From IMG/VR virus record IMGVR_UViG_3300042945_003354, positions 1-64,000 of that record: a stretch of 64,000 nt of DNA, one strand, 5' to 3'. Position numbers and translations under genes: made by a program. The notes beneath the pieces are model-generated. The model was not told where the DNA came from. It was given only the letters and a program-made list of their open reading frames with translations, and searched no databases. This DNA is from a virus. How positions within the stretch are numbered: the stretch's first letter is position 1; each line of letters starts with the position of its first letter. Below, piece by piece: positions 26,171 through 35,216 of the stretch.

Positions 26171-26227
26171 CTAACTCATCGAGCTCCGGTCGTAGCCGAG
26201 GATTGTGTATTTGTAGTCTGAGTTCAT
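26171..26227 (-). pseudogene. truncated duplicate of the start of the 162-aa gene
   Basis: An 18-codon frame begins MNSDYKYTILGYDR, one residue different from the start of the gene at 25874, then stops. The underlying 42 bp (26186-26227) match 25833-25874 except for one base. It looks like a leftover of a local duplication, or a retained regulatory or start region. Confidence 0.7.
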
Positions 26228-26231
26228 GTGA

Positions 26232-26492
26232 TTATTGGCCGGAGACAGCCGGCGCGCTGAAGACTTCGATCGTCAGCGAAGCAGCGTGCTTGTGCACGTG
26301 CGCCGCTGCTTTGCGTCCGCCGACCGCCAAGGCCAGCGCACGTATAGAGTTACCCAGCGCAGAAGGGTCTACGCTCGATGCATTGTTAATTAGAATATCC
26401 GCGAGCTTGGTCCGCCCGCGCATATCCATCTTGTCGATTCGCAGTCCTTCGTTTGCCGCTCTTTCGACAGCGGCGTGTATAGATGTGCTCAT
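26232..26492 (-). CDS. hypothetical protein, 86 aa
   Basis: MSTSIHAAVERAANEGLRID, a compact helical protein with His/Lys-rich KAAAHVHKHAASL. Its leader (AACAACAAACACACT) is A/C-rich with no Shine-Dalgarno. Unrecognised. Confidence 0.5.
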   Translation of the reverse strand: MSTSIHAAVERAANEGLRIDKMDMRGRTKLADILINNASSVDPSALGNSIRALALAVGGRKAAAHVHKHAASLTIEVFSAPAVSGQ

Positions 26493-26535
26493 AGTGTGTT
26501 TGTTGTTATTCGATCAGTTTGTTATCGATCATGCG

Positions 26536-28257
26536 TCACGGTACGATGTTCGGCGGTTCGGCGTCAGCATTGCCCTCGCGGATGCTGCGGTAATACCGCA
26601 TGACGTGCGGGTCCACCTTCGCCACGAAGTCGTCCTCGGCGAGTATCAAGCCCTCCGGCGACCGCAAGCGGGACAGTCCTACGTAGACGTGCCCGGATGC
26701 AAACGCGCGGGAAAGCGCCAGGATCGCGCTGTCCATCGAAAGGCCTTGCGATTTGTGGATTGTGATCGAGGTAGCCGGGATGAGCGGGAACTGCCGCACC
26801 GTCGGATACAGGCTAATCTCCGGCGGCAGCTTCGGGTTGTCGATGTTCATGCGCCATGAAGGCGGAACGACGATTAGTTCCCTCGGGTCCTGCTCGCGTG
26901 TTCGCGTGTAGTTGTGACGATATAATGCCACAAGCCGTTCCTCGTCCTCCGGCTTGCGCCCTGGGACACCGATGACGATGTTGTCCTCGTCGTAGCTCTC
27001 ACTGTCGCGCGGCAAAATGTTGATCTCGCGCACGAAGCCGCGCGTGCCGTTCACGAATCTGCCGTCGGGGTCGTTGACTGTGAACATCACAGGATACCCG
27101 ATGCGCACGAACGTCCGCTTGTCCAGCAGGCGTCGCTGCAACGCTTTAGTCAATTCATCCTTCACGCCTTCGACGTTCTTGGTCTCCCAGTCCTTCATCT
27201 GTTGCACCCCGGGCACGATGCAGAACTCTGCGTCGAGTGGTTGCGTGGGGGCCGGATAGTGTTCCAGCGCCTGCGCGTTGATCGCTTTCGCCTGTTTGTT
27301 GGTCGGCACCAGAAACGTGTAGAACCGCGTCTCCTCCAGCGTCATGTCCTTGCGCACAAACCTTCGCGCATACGCCCGGTCGTCCTGCGTCGTGATGCCC
27401 ACGCGAATGTTATTAAGGAACTCGACGAACCGATGATCGCCCTGCCGAAACACCTTCGTCAGCGCGATCGGTTTCACGCGTGCGTCGTCCCATGCGCGCG
27501 CCAGGAATGCCCAGTCGGGACGCTCATCGTTCATACCCTCCTCGACCGGAGGCAGCTGCGCGAAGTCGCCGATGAATACCATCTGCAGCCCGCCGAACGG
27601 CTGCTCGTTGCCGCGGATACGCTTCAGCATGAAGTCCAGGTAGCCGAGCATGGCAGCGCCGGAGAGCATGGAGACTTCGTCGAGCAGCAGCACCTCGTGA
27701 GCGCGCAGCCGCGCCAGCACGCCGTGGCGCATGAACGGCTTGATCTTCGGATCAGTCATCCAGCGCTCGTAGAACATCTCATACCACGCGTCCAACTCCT
27801 CCTTGCTCATGTCCGCCGCCCGCGGCACATCGGCGCCTGGCCGCACGTCCGCCAGGAACTCGCACATTTTCTTCGGGTAGCACGGCGGCCAGTCCGGCCC
27901 CAGGCCAATCCCGAAGAACGAGTGCATGGTCTTGCCGTCCAGATGGCTGCCGGCGATGCCGGTCGTAGCTGTGACTGACCAATGCATGTTGCGATAATCC
28001 AGCTCCGGCATCACCACAGCCTTCACGAACGTCGTCTTGCCGACGCCAGCACCTCCGGTGATCAGAACGTGCCGGTGCTCGGTGAAGATGGACACGAGAG
28101 CATCCAGATGTTCTTCCGTGCCCTCGAACCCCGGAGTGTTCTTCTCGTAGTATTTCAACCGGGCTGCGAGTTCGGCGCGCTCGATGCGTTTGCGACGATT
28201 CGGCGCCTCGGCGAACGGGTCTTCCGCCGTCTGTTTCAGGAATAGGCTCAGGTCCAT
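26536..28257 (-). CDS. Pif1/RecD-like SF1 helicase
   Basis: 573 aa with an SF1B set. Motif I is ITGGAGVGKTTFV (about 66-78), motif II LLLDEVSML, motif III GDFAQLPPV, motif IV FRQGD, motif V ITIHKSQGLS and motif VI YVGLSRLR. This order and spacing is that of Pif1/Dda-type 5'-3' helicases, which load recombinase, start origin melting and clear proteins. It follows the MazG-like gene with no gap and probably shares its transcript. Confidence 0.88.
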   Translation of the reverse strand: MDLSLFLKQTAEDPFAEAPNRRKRIERAELAARLKYYEKNTPGFEGTEEHLDALVSIFTEHRHVLITGGAGVGKTTFVKAVVMPELDYRNMHWSVTATTGIAGSHLDGKTMHSFFGIGLGPDWPPCYPKKMCEFLADVRPGADVPRAADMSKEELDAWYEMFYERWMTDPKIKPFMRHGVLARLRAHEVLLLDEVSMLSGAAMLGYLDFMLKRIRGNEQPFGGLQMVFIGDFAQLPPVEEGMNDERPDWAFLARAWDDARVKPIALTKVFRQGDHRFVEFLNNIRVGITTQDDRAYARRFVRKDMTLEETRFYTFLVPTNKQAKAINAQALEHYPAPTQPLDAEFCIVPGVQQMKDWETKNVEGVKDELTKALQRRLLDKRTFVRIGYPVMFTVNDPDGRFVNGTRGFVREINILPRDSESYDEDNIVIGVPGRKPEDEERLVALYRHNYTRTREQDPRELIVVPPSWRMNIDNPKLPPEISLYPTVRQFPLIPATSITIHKSQGLSMDSAILALSRAFASGHVYVGLSRLRSPEGLILAEDDFVAKVDPHVMRYYRSIREGNADAEPPNIVP

Positions 28258-28920
28258 TTACTCGCCCTCCTTTTTGTCGGCGCGCGCCTGCGCTGCGGCG
28301 TCGGAATACGTCCCATCCTTGTAGCGGGCGTTCGGTCCTCGCTCAAGCTTCACGATGTTGAGTTCGCGCAAGCGGTCTTCGTCGATTTCCAGCAGCCCCG
28401 CCATCTCACGCACGACCCAGCAATCCTGCAGCAGCAGATCCCTGAGTTTGTCCCGGTCCAAATCTTTGCGATAGAACACGTGCTTCTTGATGACGTCCAG
28501 GATGTGGCCCGCCAATACGGAGTGCATGCTGATGAGGTTGCAGAGAGCGTCATCCGGATACGGGCACGAAGGCGGACCCCACGGCATCGCCCACGACGCC
28601 GGCATTGACAACTCGGCATCGCCTAGCTGCACAAAACCCGCGGCGATTCGCAACGCGCCCTCGTAGAACAGATGGTCGCCCAGCTCCTCGATAATGTTTT
28701 CGGCATCCAACTTCGGATGCAAGATCGACGACAACTTGAAGCCGGACATTCTGACTCCGATCGCCGCTTTTTCAAGTTCCGCCGCTTCGGTGGCGATGCC
28801 TACGGCGGCGTGCAGCATCGAGAGTGCGTCTGCGGTGATCCCCGTGATGATCTGATCGCCGCCCTTGAAGAGGCGCGCGATCAGGTCGAGGTGTGCGGGT
28901 GGAATAGTGAGTGGGTTCAT
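28258..28920 (-). CDS. MazG-like nucleotide pyrophosphohydrolase
   Basis: 220 aa. TEAAELEKAAIG and NIIEELGDHLFYEGA form the EExxE/ExxD metal-binding helices of the all-alpha NTP pyrophosphohydrolase family. Such enzymes cleave (d)NTPs or ppGpp, adjusting nucleotide pools or host stress signalling during infection. The C-terminal 100 residues are extra helices beyond the core fold. The start overlaps the gp88-like gene by 4 nt. Confidence 0.7.
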   Translation of the reverse strand: MNPLTIPPAHLDLIARLFKGGDQIITGITADALSMLHAAVGIATEAAELEKAAIGVRMSGFKLSSILHPKLDAENIIEELGDHLFYEGALRIAAGFVQLGDAELSMPASWAMPWGPPSCPYPDDALCNLISMHSVLAGHILDVIKKHVFYRKDLDRDKLRDLLLQDCWVVREMAGLLEIDEDRLRELNIVKLERGPNARYKDGTYSDAAAQARADKKEGE

Positions 28921-29705
28921 CGTTTGAGTGTAGTGGATTTGTTCTTGTTGTAGGAGAACTGGACGTTCTCCCGCTTGAGCCGTTTGATCGCGTCCGAGCC
29001 TGTCGAGCCAGCTTTCTGCGCGCCGTGAAGAAGTAACGCGAAGTCATGTCCGTCGTCCGCCCTCGCGTGACTGTCGTCGTGGTCAATCTCCAGCCCGAGC
29101 CGCTCGGCCTCATCCGGGTGGAAGACTATCCGGGCGCTGCGCAGCTTGTTCGGTTCGATCAGGCTGTCCCACTTTCCTCCCCATGAAGCAGTCAGCACGA
29201 AGTTCTTCGGTACCTTCTTGCGGTGGGCGATCCAGATCGGAAGGCTTTTGGTGTAGGCATAGAACCACCGGTTCGGGTTGCTGCGCGCCGCCGCCATCCA
29301 GGCCAGAAAATAATCCTGGTGGTAGAAATCCCCGTCCACGTGCACCCGCACGTTGTGCAGCCATGCCGCGGGCAGGGACAGGTCGATGATGTTCGTCATC
29401 CGTTCCGTGGTGCGCGCCTCCTGTAGGATGGCCAGATTGCGATCCACAGACGCGCGCAGCGTCGGTGTGTAAGCCTCCATCGAGGCGGCGAAGCAGCGAT
29501 GCTCTGACTTCGGTCCGTCGACGAGTCGTTTTTCCTTGCGGTCGAACCACGCCAGACACTTCTCGGCGCCTGGGCATGTGTAGCCGGCCGGCAGTGAGAA
29601 GGTGGCAGTGCCTTCGATTTTTGCGTTGCCGATACCGAAGAAGAGCGTGCGACGCTCTTCAGGATACGGAGGCTTGAGTTTATTGAATGGTGAGTAGGTA
29701 GACAT
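28917..29705 (-). CDS. gp88-like phage protein of unknown function
   Basis: 262 aa. TFSLPAGYTCPGAEKCLAWF with later HRCFAASMEAY, VRVHVDGDFYHQDYFLAWM and FYAYTKSLP match my memory of the phage gene-product-88 family. That family has conserved Cys and Asp/Trp positions but, as far as I know, no assigned activity. It lies between primase and the MazG-like gene, overlapping the latter, so a replication-linked role is likely. Confidence 0.6.
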   Translation of the reverse strand: MSTYSPFNKLKPPYPEERRTLFFGIGNAKIEGTATFSLPAGYTCPGAEKCLAWFDRKEKRLVDGPKSEHRCFAASMEAYTPTLRASVDRNLAILQEARTTERMTNIIDLSLPAAWLHNVRVHVDGDFYHQDYFLAWMAAARSNPNRWFYAYTKSLPIWIAHRKKVPKNFVLTASWGGKWDSLIEPNKLRSARIVFHPDEAERLGLEIDHDDSHARADDGHDFALLLHGAQKAGSTGSDAIKRLKRENVQFSYNKNKSTTLKR

Positions 29706-31174
29706 TAAAGGCTGCGTTTTAAGCGCTTGAGCGCTCGGTTAAAGATCCTCTGGTATTCTTCTGGCGTCAGGTCGCCCAGGTCCTTCCCTGCTGGGAGTTC
29801 CAGTTTGGCGAGCGCCAGCATGATCTGCTCCTTGTGCTGCGTGGACCGCAACAGCTTGGCAATCTTCTCCGTCGCCTCGCGGCCAGCGACGTCGTCGTCG
29901 AACGCCAAGAACACCAGGTGAAAGTGTCTTACCACCTTTGCGGCGTTCTCCAGGCTGATGGACGAGCCGGTGACGGGGAGGACACCGGGGCCTCCGCGCC
30001 CGCCGTCCAGTGGTCCTTCGGTGAGCACCGCCCACTTGAGATCGTCCGGATCGCTCTTCGCGCGCGCGATCGCCGCGTCCCACCCCATCAGCTGCCGCTG
30101 TGAGTATTTCGCGGTGCGATACTTCGACGGTCGGAACTTGAGCGTGCCGTCCTTGATTTCGTCGTATGGCGGCATCGGCTGCCACGCCGCGCTGGGGTTC
30201 GCGCGAGTGTGCGTGTGGCTCCAGACGCACAGCCAGTAGCCGCCGCGCTGCTCGTCTCGCACCATCCGCATCTGGTCTCCCGGCCCGCCCGACTTGAACG
30301 ATGCCCTGTGCGATCTGGCGATCGTCGATAAGTCGAACCCGCGGTAGAAGCCGCCGCCGTATGGATGCAGCATGTAGCGGTTGAGGCCATCCTCGGACTC
30401 CCGCTCGATGACACGCGCCTGCCAGCCCAAGGGTATGCCGTCCACCGTCGCCTTGAAGATGATGCGGTGCTGCGGCGTGTCCTTCCAGCCGCCTGGCATC
30501 TTCCGGTAGAATATCTGCTTCTCGCCGTAGGGATATTCCTTCACGCAAAACCCAACGTCGAACTGCTGCACGAGCGCCTTGATGTCGTAGCGCCGGTTGA
30601 CCAGATACCGGACTGCCGGATGCTCAGCAGGCAGCGTGTCCAACCCCACCACCTCGCCGGGCGGCGGAGGGGCCAGTTCGCCGCTCTTCGGATCCTTCTC
30701 CCACATCTCCTTGATATCGTCCGCGACGGCCCCGCCGCGCATGTCTGCGCGCGTGGCGATGTCGGGGAATCGTTCGGAAACGGTTCCCATGTTCAGCAGG
30801 TCATCCAGCGGGATCATGTGCGGTTGCCGCGATGACCGCGTGCGCATGCAGATGCCGGCGCCGTATTCCTGCTTCTTCCGCAGTTCCTCGCGTTCCTCGA
30901 ACATCCTGGGGCGCCAGGCTTGCCCGGCGGTGGTGTCCCGGAAGTCGCCAAGGCCGGCGAGCACGCTCAGGTTGATCGCATATTTCGGATCGTCCAGCTC
31001 GCGCCGTCCGTGGTCCTCCAGGCACTTCGGACACGGGATGTAGAGGTGGTAGCCGCTGACTTCGCGCGCAAGTACCGTGGGGCACCCTTGCAACTCCGTG
31101 ATCCTCTGCGCCCATTTTCGAACCTCCTCCGGCGCGTGCGCCGCGCTGTCGTTCGTGTGAATTTCGCTACTCAT
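29705..31174 (-). CDS. DNA primase, DnaG-type with TOPRIM domain
   Basis: 489 aa. An N-terminal Cys-containing region (LYIPCPKCLEDHG) may bind zinc. The TOPRIM core has AVLTEGPLDGGRGG (catalytic Glu), LVFLAFDDDVAGREATEKIA (DxD) and KDLGDLTPEEYQ. An RNA-polymerase-like basic region (MVRDEQRGGYWL) lies between. It makes primers for the polymerase and DnaB-like helicase of this genome. Adjacent by one nucleotide to the gp88-like gene. Confidence 0.85.
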   Translation of the reverse strand: MSSEIHTNDSAAHAPEEVRKWAQRITELQGCPTVLAREVSGYHLYIPCPKCLEDHGRRELDDPKYAINLSVLAGLGDFRDTTAGQAWRPRMFEEREELRKKQEYGAGICMRTRSSRQPHMIPLDDLLNMGTVSERFPDIATRADMRGGAVADDIKEMWEKDPKSGELAPPPPGEVVGLDTLPAEHPAVRYLVNRRYDIKALVQQFDVGFCVKEYPYGEKQIFYRKMPGGWKDTPQHRIIFKATVDGIPLGWQARVIERESEDGLNRYMLHPYGGGFYRGFDLSTIARSHRASFKSGGPGDQMRMVRDEQRGGYWLCVWSHTHTRANPSAAWQPMPPYDEIKDGTLKFRPSKYRTAKYSQRQLMGWDAAIARAKSDPDDLKWAVLTEGPLDGGRGGPGVLPVTGSSISLENAAKVVRHFHLVFLAFDDDVAGREATEKIAKLLRSTQHKEQIMLALAKLELPAGKDLGDLTPEEYQRIFNRALKRLKRSL

Positions 31175-31184
31175 GTTGTGGTTA

Positions 31185-32969
31185 TCACGCCGGCACGACG
31201 GCCGGCACGTCTTGTAGGTGTCCCCAGTAGGCGGCGAGCTTCAGCTTGCCGGCCCTGTTCCAGTCGCAGAAATCCTCGCCGTTCGGCTTGTGCTTGACCC
31301 ACAGATTGATGCCGTCCTTATCGATCGGAGCATCATCGTCATCGGCAATAATCGGCGGCTCGGGAATGCCCACCGCCCCGCCGCGCAGCAGGAGCGAGTC
31401 TGGAAACATGTCGAGCAGCTTCGGCAGCACCCTGCGCTCCAGCTTCGACATGCGGGTGAGCGACACGACTGGCAGGAAATGCACCGCGTAAATCGCGTCC
31501 GCCTTGTGCCCCAGCGTAACCATCATCTGCAAGGCTTCGCTGTCGTGGAACGCCTCGGGGTGCTCCGCGAAGTCAGCCCGGGCCTCCTCGAACTCGTCGA
31601 GCGCGTCCTGCAGATCGATCGCCGGCGCCCGGTTCGGCAACGTGTAGGCCCGCGTCGTCCTGCCCATCTGGCATTCCTCGGTGCCGCACAGCTCCGCCAG
31701 GTCGCCGCGCGCCACCAGCTCGTCCAGCAGCGCCAGCGTGACGCCGGGGATGTCCCTGCGGACCTGTGTGCGCGGTACGCGCCTGTGCGTGGATTTCTCA
31801 ATCGCTTCCTCCATCGCCCGCTTGGCCACGGTGAGCCGGGGCGCTGTCACGAAGATGTCCCGCGGATGCCTGAGGTTGAGAATCCGCTTCTCGAACCCTG
31901 CCTGCCCGCTGGCCATACGGTAAATGTAGCGAGCCATCCCCTGCGCAAACTCCAGCGACTTCGCGTCCAGCTCCACATCGCGCAACGGACCGTCCCGGTT
32001 GGTCTGTGCGGCCTCCAGGAATGAATTGACCATGGCCGCGCGCGCGGCGAACAGGATGGCGTTCTCCGGCGACGTCGGCGAAGTTTCCGCCAGCTTCACC
32101 TGCCACGCCGGCACCTCGGGAACGTCCAGCAGATGCGACAGCTGCCAGTTGAGAAACTTGCGCCAGCCCGCAGCAGCGTCGGCCGCGAAGCGAACCTTCA
32201 CCCGCTTCTCCTCCGGCTTGTCGCCGAGCGCGAACACCCGACGTGCCAGCGAATACAGCACGTCCGCGCTGGTGCCGCTGAAGACGCCGGGGCGTCCGGG
32301 AATGACGATGGTCGTGCCGATACCAACCTGTCCGGATGCGGTGGTCTTCACCCGCTCCAGCAATGTCGTCAGATGCTGCTCCTTGCAGCTGCAGAAGAAG
32401 TTGAACGCCGGACAGACGCCGGTCAGCGAGTGGATGAGCGCGCCACCAGTCGCGCCGGCCCGGATGAATGTCTCGTCGGTCGTGCCTTCCATCAGCGTCG
32501 TCCATCCGAGGTCACCGGCCAGATTCCGCGGATTGCTGAGATGCGCGCCGAGCCGGGCGCCGACTGGATCGACGTAAGTGAACGCTCCGTAGTAGTGCGT
32601 CTTGAGCAGCTCGATGATCGTGGACTTCTGAGTCTGATCCTCCTTCCACGCGATGTGCGCTCGCATCGCAATTTTGTCCTTCAGCTCCTTGAGCTTTGCC
32701 TTGTTCATGCCGGTCGCACTCGCGAGTTGTTCCGGCTGCTGTTCTGCTGCCTCGACTGCGCGCCGGTCTGCGGCTGTGGCGTCGTCGTGGAAGCGCTTGA
32801 ACATGACCTCCGCGTTCGCCAGGTTGACCAGCGCCATGCTGGGCAGCGCTGACGTGAACACCATTCCCCGGGTCAGCGGAAATGGCGAGCTGTAGCCGCG
32901 CCCCAACGTCGCATGGTAGAGCAGCAGCTCTGCGAGCATGGAAGCCCGGGGTTCAGTGGTGGATTGCAT
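31185..32969 (-). CDS. hypothetical 594-aa protein between primase and the inverted repeat
   Basis: Starts at the ATG at 32969 (MQSTTEPRASMLAELLLYHA); the upstream extension is out of character. It contains a charged helical region (about 60-110), VGIGTTIVIPGRPGVFSGTS, and an acidic C-terminal region ending in ADDDDAPIDKDGINLW. No recognisable nucleotide-binding or nuclease motif. Being the first gene on this side of the presumed origin, an initiator or primase-associated role should be considered. Confidence 0.6.
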   Translation of the reverse strand: MQSTTEPRASMLAELLLYHATLGRGYSSPFPLTRGMVFTSALPSMALVNLANAEVMFKRFHDDATAADRRAVEAAEQQPEQLASATGMNKAKLKELKDKIAMRAHIAWKEDQTQKSTIIELLKTHYYGAFTYVDPVGARLGAHLSNPRNLAGDLGWTTLMEGTTDETFIRAGATGGALIHSLTGVCPAFNFFCSCKEQHLTTLLERVKTTASGQVGIGTTIVIPGRPGVFSGTSADVLYSLARRVFALGDKPEEKRVKVRFAADAAAGWRKFLNWQLSHLLDVPEVPAWQVKLAETSPTSPENAILFAARAAMVNSFLEAAQTNRDGPLRDVELDAKSLEFAQGMARYIYRMASGQAGFEKRILNLRHPRDIFVTAPRLTVAKRAMEEAIEKSTHRRVPRTQVRRDIPGVTLALLDELVARGDLAELCGTEECQMGRTTRAYTLPNRAPAIDLQDALDEFEEARADFAEHPEAFHDSEALQMMVTLGHKADAIYAVHFLPVVSLTRMSKLERRVLPKLLDMFPDSLLLRGGAVGIPEPPIIADDDDAPIDKDGINLWVKHKPNGEDFCDWNRAGKLKLAAYWGHLQDVPAVVPA

Positions 32970-33466
32970 AGTGTCGCATTGTGTTGATTCGTGATCGCCC
33001 CGCAGCAGCCAAGCCGGGGGCGACGTTGTATGGTTAGACTCTCCGCGGAAGCTCGTCAACTGCTTATTTCAAAGTCTTGAACGAATTTTTATTGACCGGG
33101 AAGTGTGCGCAACGCTGCAGCACGTACAAAGCCAAAGCCAATCTCGAGATTGCTAGTGCTTTGTACGTGCTTTGATTTGATAATCACCCGGGTGTCAACG
33201 ACTTACGTCAAATCCAATCTGGAAAAGGCCTTTTCTATATAACGCGCGCGCGTTTTATTCCGGACCTCTTATATAAGAAGCGTCTTTTCCAGATTGGATT
33301 TGACGTAAGTGCCTGATGTTGTTTGTTTAATCAAATCAAAGCACGTACAAAGCACTAGCAATCTCGAGATTGGCTTTGGCTTTGTTTTCGAGATTGGCTT
33401 TGTATTCTGCCCGGTTTTTCCAGATGTGCTATTTTAGCAGACTAGACTATCGGGACAACTCGACGA
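32970..33466. other. gene-free region around the inverted repeat
   Basis: The longest gap in the window. It holds the inverted repeat, an AT-rich GAACGAATTTTTATTG stretch before it, and a T-rich stretch (CGGTTTTTCCAG, ATTTTAGCAG) after it. No open frame of credible composition was seen. Confidence 0.7.
33126..33385. repeat. nested perfect inverted repeat, candidate replication origin or control element
   Basis: Outer arms of 56 bp (33126-33181 and 33330-33385) and inner arms of 27 bp (33201-33227 and 33284-33310) are each perfect inverted copies, separated by unmatched 19-bp spacers. The 56-bp core (33228-33283) holds AT-rich TCTATATAA and TTATATAA and the palindrome AACGCGCGCGCGTT (33241-33254). 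The arms include the palindrome AATCTCGAGATT and a partial third copy follows at 33386-33405. The element lies in the largest gene-free stretch (32970-33466). Confidence 0.9.
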
Positions 33467-33769
33467 TTACGGCAGCCGCATCAAGATTCGCTCACGCCGT
33501 TCCATGTACACGACGCCGATGACGTAGCTGCCGCCTTCCTCGATTGCGATGCGCCACCCCTCGTCGGGATTCCCGGGGATGCCTTGTGCACGCAGCAACG
33601 CGTCCGCTTCCTCGTAGGTGCAGAGTCTCAGCTCGAGTCGTCGGTATCGTTTGAAGATTCGGTAGTAGAGGCTTTTCAACGCTCGGAGCAGCAGCTGAAA
33701 ACCAGACGCCGGTCTGGTTTTCAGTCTCCTCGATTTGAGTGCGTCATGCTGTGGTGTTTTCTGTATCAT
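33467..33769 (-). CDS. small basic protein, 100 aa
   Basis: ATG at 33769 (MIQKTPQHDALKSRRLKTRP) is preferred; the earlier frame is weaker. A very basic N-terminus (RALKSLYYRIFKRYRRLELR) precedes an alpha/beta end (WRIAIEEGGSYVIGVVYMER). It directly flanks the inverted repeat. The basic charge would suit a DNA-binding protein, but no family is recognised. Confidence 0.5.
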   Translation of the reverse strand: MIQKTPQHDALKSRRLKTRPASGFQLLLRALKSLYYRIFKRYRRLELRLCTYEEADALLRAQGIPGNPDEGWRIAIEEGGSYVIGVVYMERRERILMRLP

Positions 33770-33854
33770 AGGTGATTGTGTTTGACACTGTGCGCTGTTG
33801 CGATATTTTTCCCGCGTCGAGATGCTCGTCGCATTGTATCTCAACAGCCAGCGT

Positions 33855-33888
33855 AACGCCGGCCCTCACGGGCCGGCGTTTTCGTTTT
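33855..33888 (+). terminator. plus-strand terminator hairpin
   Basis: An 11-bp stem AACGCCGGCCC/GGGCCGGCGTT (33855-33865 with 33870-33880, loop TCAC) followed by TTCGTTTT on the plus strand. There is no plus-strand gene upstream, so it either insulates the promoter at 33907 or ends a transcript coming from the inverted-repeat region. Confidence 0.65.
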
Positions 33889-33906
33889 GTGCGACAGAGA
33901 TGAGTC

Positions 33907-33935
33907 TTGCACCCCGGAGAGTTTTCGCCTACATT
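33907..33935 (+). promoter_or_regulatory. sigma70-like promoter of the plus-strand repeat protein
   Basis: -35 TTGCAC (33907-33912), 17-nt spacer, -10 TACATT (33930-33935). It lies between the plus-strand terminator and the ATG at 33985, leaving a leader of about 45 nt. That leader ends in an A/C-rich stretch without a Shine-Dalgarno. Confidence 0.55.
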
Positions 33936-33984
33936 TGATCCTCTGTAAATCCCACGCAACAAAAACCATCAACTACCCACTACC

Positions 33985-35127
33985 ATGACTGTCCGAGTTC
34001 CCACTACCAATCTCAGCGGCAACGACGGCCGCGCAGGCTTCCGCGACGTCGACTTTAAGACGGCAGATGACCTTGTCGTTACGTTTCCCAAAGTCGGGAA
34101 GCGCTACCGCATCAAATCCATCTCGATCATCTCCAAGACGGTCTCAGTGCTGACCAACGGCGCGACCGTGGTGGCGAACGAAGCGACCACCAGCGTCGAC
34201 ACGGACGCGCAAGTCACGCTGACCAGCAACGCTACCGCGCCGACGAACGGCGAGACGGTCACGCTGGGCAACAAGACCTACACCCTGAAGGATTTCGTGA
34301 AAGCATCCGGGACGCTGACGTCGGACGGCACGGCCCCTTCGGACGGTGACACTGTCACCATCGGGAACAAGACCTACACGTTCAAGACGACCCTGACGCC
34401 CACGGAAGGCCAGGTGTTGATCGGCGTCTCCGCTGCGGTGGCCCTGGACAATCTCAAGGCGGCCGTCAACCACACCGGGACTCCTGACACGGACTACAAG
34501 TGCGCGGCGGCCCACACGCAAGTCGAGGCCACCACGAACACGAACACGACCCAGCTATTCGTGGCTCTGGACGCTGGCACCGCTGGTAACGCTCTCGTCA
34601 CCACGGAGGCGGGCACGCATACGTCCTTCGGCGCGGCCACGCTCGCCGGCGGCACCGACCCGACCGTCGAGGGCGAAGTGAAGATCGGCGTCTCTGCTGC
34701 CACCTGCCTCGACAACCTCAAGGCCGCGGTCAACAAGGACGCCGGCCACGGCACCCTCTACTTCGCTGCGGCGGCCCACACGCAGTTCACGGCGACGACC
34801 AACTCGGACACCACGCAGCTGTTCGTGGCCAGCGTGGGTGCATACACCGGCGCAGGCGGCAACGGTCTCACCGTGTCGGACACCTCGTCCACCCTGACCT
34901 GGAGCGTGGCGACACTCGCTGGCGGTCTGGATGGCATCCTCGTCAACGAGATGGTCGACAGCACCAACCTCGCGGACACCGACGAGGACGGACTCATTCA
35001 GAACCTCACCCTTCGCTCCGACGCAGAGGTCATCACCGGCGGCAACTCGCTCATCCTGTCCATCCGCGGCGGATCCACTGCGACCACGGACGTGAAGGAC
35101 GTGGACATCGAATACAGCGTCATCTAG
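33985..35127 (+). CDS. repeat-containing phage structural protein, 380 aa
   Basis: After an N-terminal beta-rich domain (1-75) come two related modules of roughly 100 residues. They share SDGDTVTIGNKTYTF, VLIGVSAAVALDNLKAAVN and a terminal ATLAGG. Such modules, rich in Thr, Gly and Ala, are widespread in phage virion proteins. A short third Ig-like end (DVKDVDIEYSVI) follows. It is one of only four plus-strand reading frames and has its own promoter and strong terminator, as expected for an abundant late protein (capsid decoration or tail tube). The exact role is not assigned. Confidence 0.7.
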   Translation: MTVRVPTTNLSGNDGRAGFRDVDFKTADDLVVTFPKVGKRYRIKSISIISKTVSVLTNGATVVANEATTSVDTDAQVTLTSNATAPTNGETVTLGNKTYTLKDFVKASGTLTSDGTAPSDGDTVTIGNKTYTFKTTLTPTEGQVLIGVSAAVALDNLKAAVNHTGTPDTDYKCAAAHTQVEATTNTNTTQLFVALDAGTAGNALVTTEAGTHTSFGAATLAGGTDPTVEGEVKIGVSAATCLDNLKAAVNKDAGHGTLYFAAAAHTQFTATTNSDTTQLFVASVGAYTGAGGNGLTVSDTSSTLTWSVATLAGGLDGILVNEMVDSTNLADTDEDGLIQNLTLRSDAEVITGGNSLILSIRGGSTATTDVKDVDIEYSVI

Positions 35128-35148
35128 TCCAGCAGGCTGAAACATTCA

Positions 35149-35185
35149 AGGCGCCGGTCTCTCGCGAGACCGGCGCCTTTTGTTT
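35149..35185 (+). terminator. strong rho-independent terminator after the repeat protein
   Basis: A 13-bp perfect stem AGGCGCCGGTCTC/GAGACCGGCGCCT with loop TCGC, then TTTTGTTT on the plus strand. Confidence 0.85.
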
Positions 35186-35216
35186 CTACGCGATAGTGTC
35201 AACCGATCGGGGCTCG

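Noticed and set aside
33121-33405. CRISPR array or tRNA in the repeat-rich region
   Set aside because: The repeats are inverted arms with a palindromic core, with no regular spacers and no cloverleaf.
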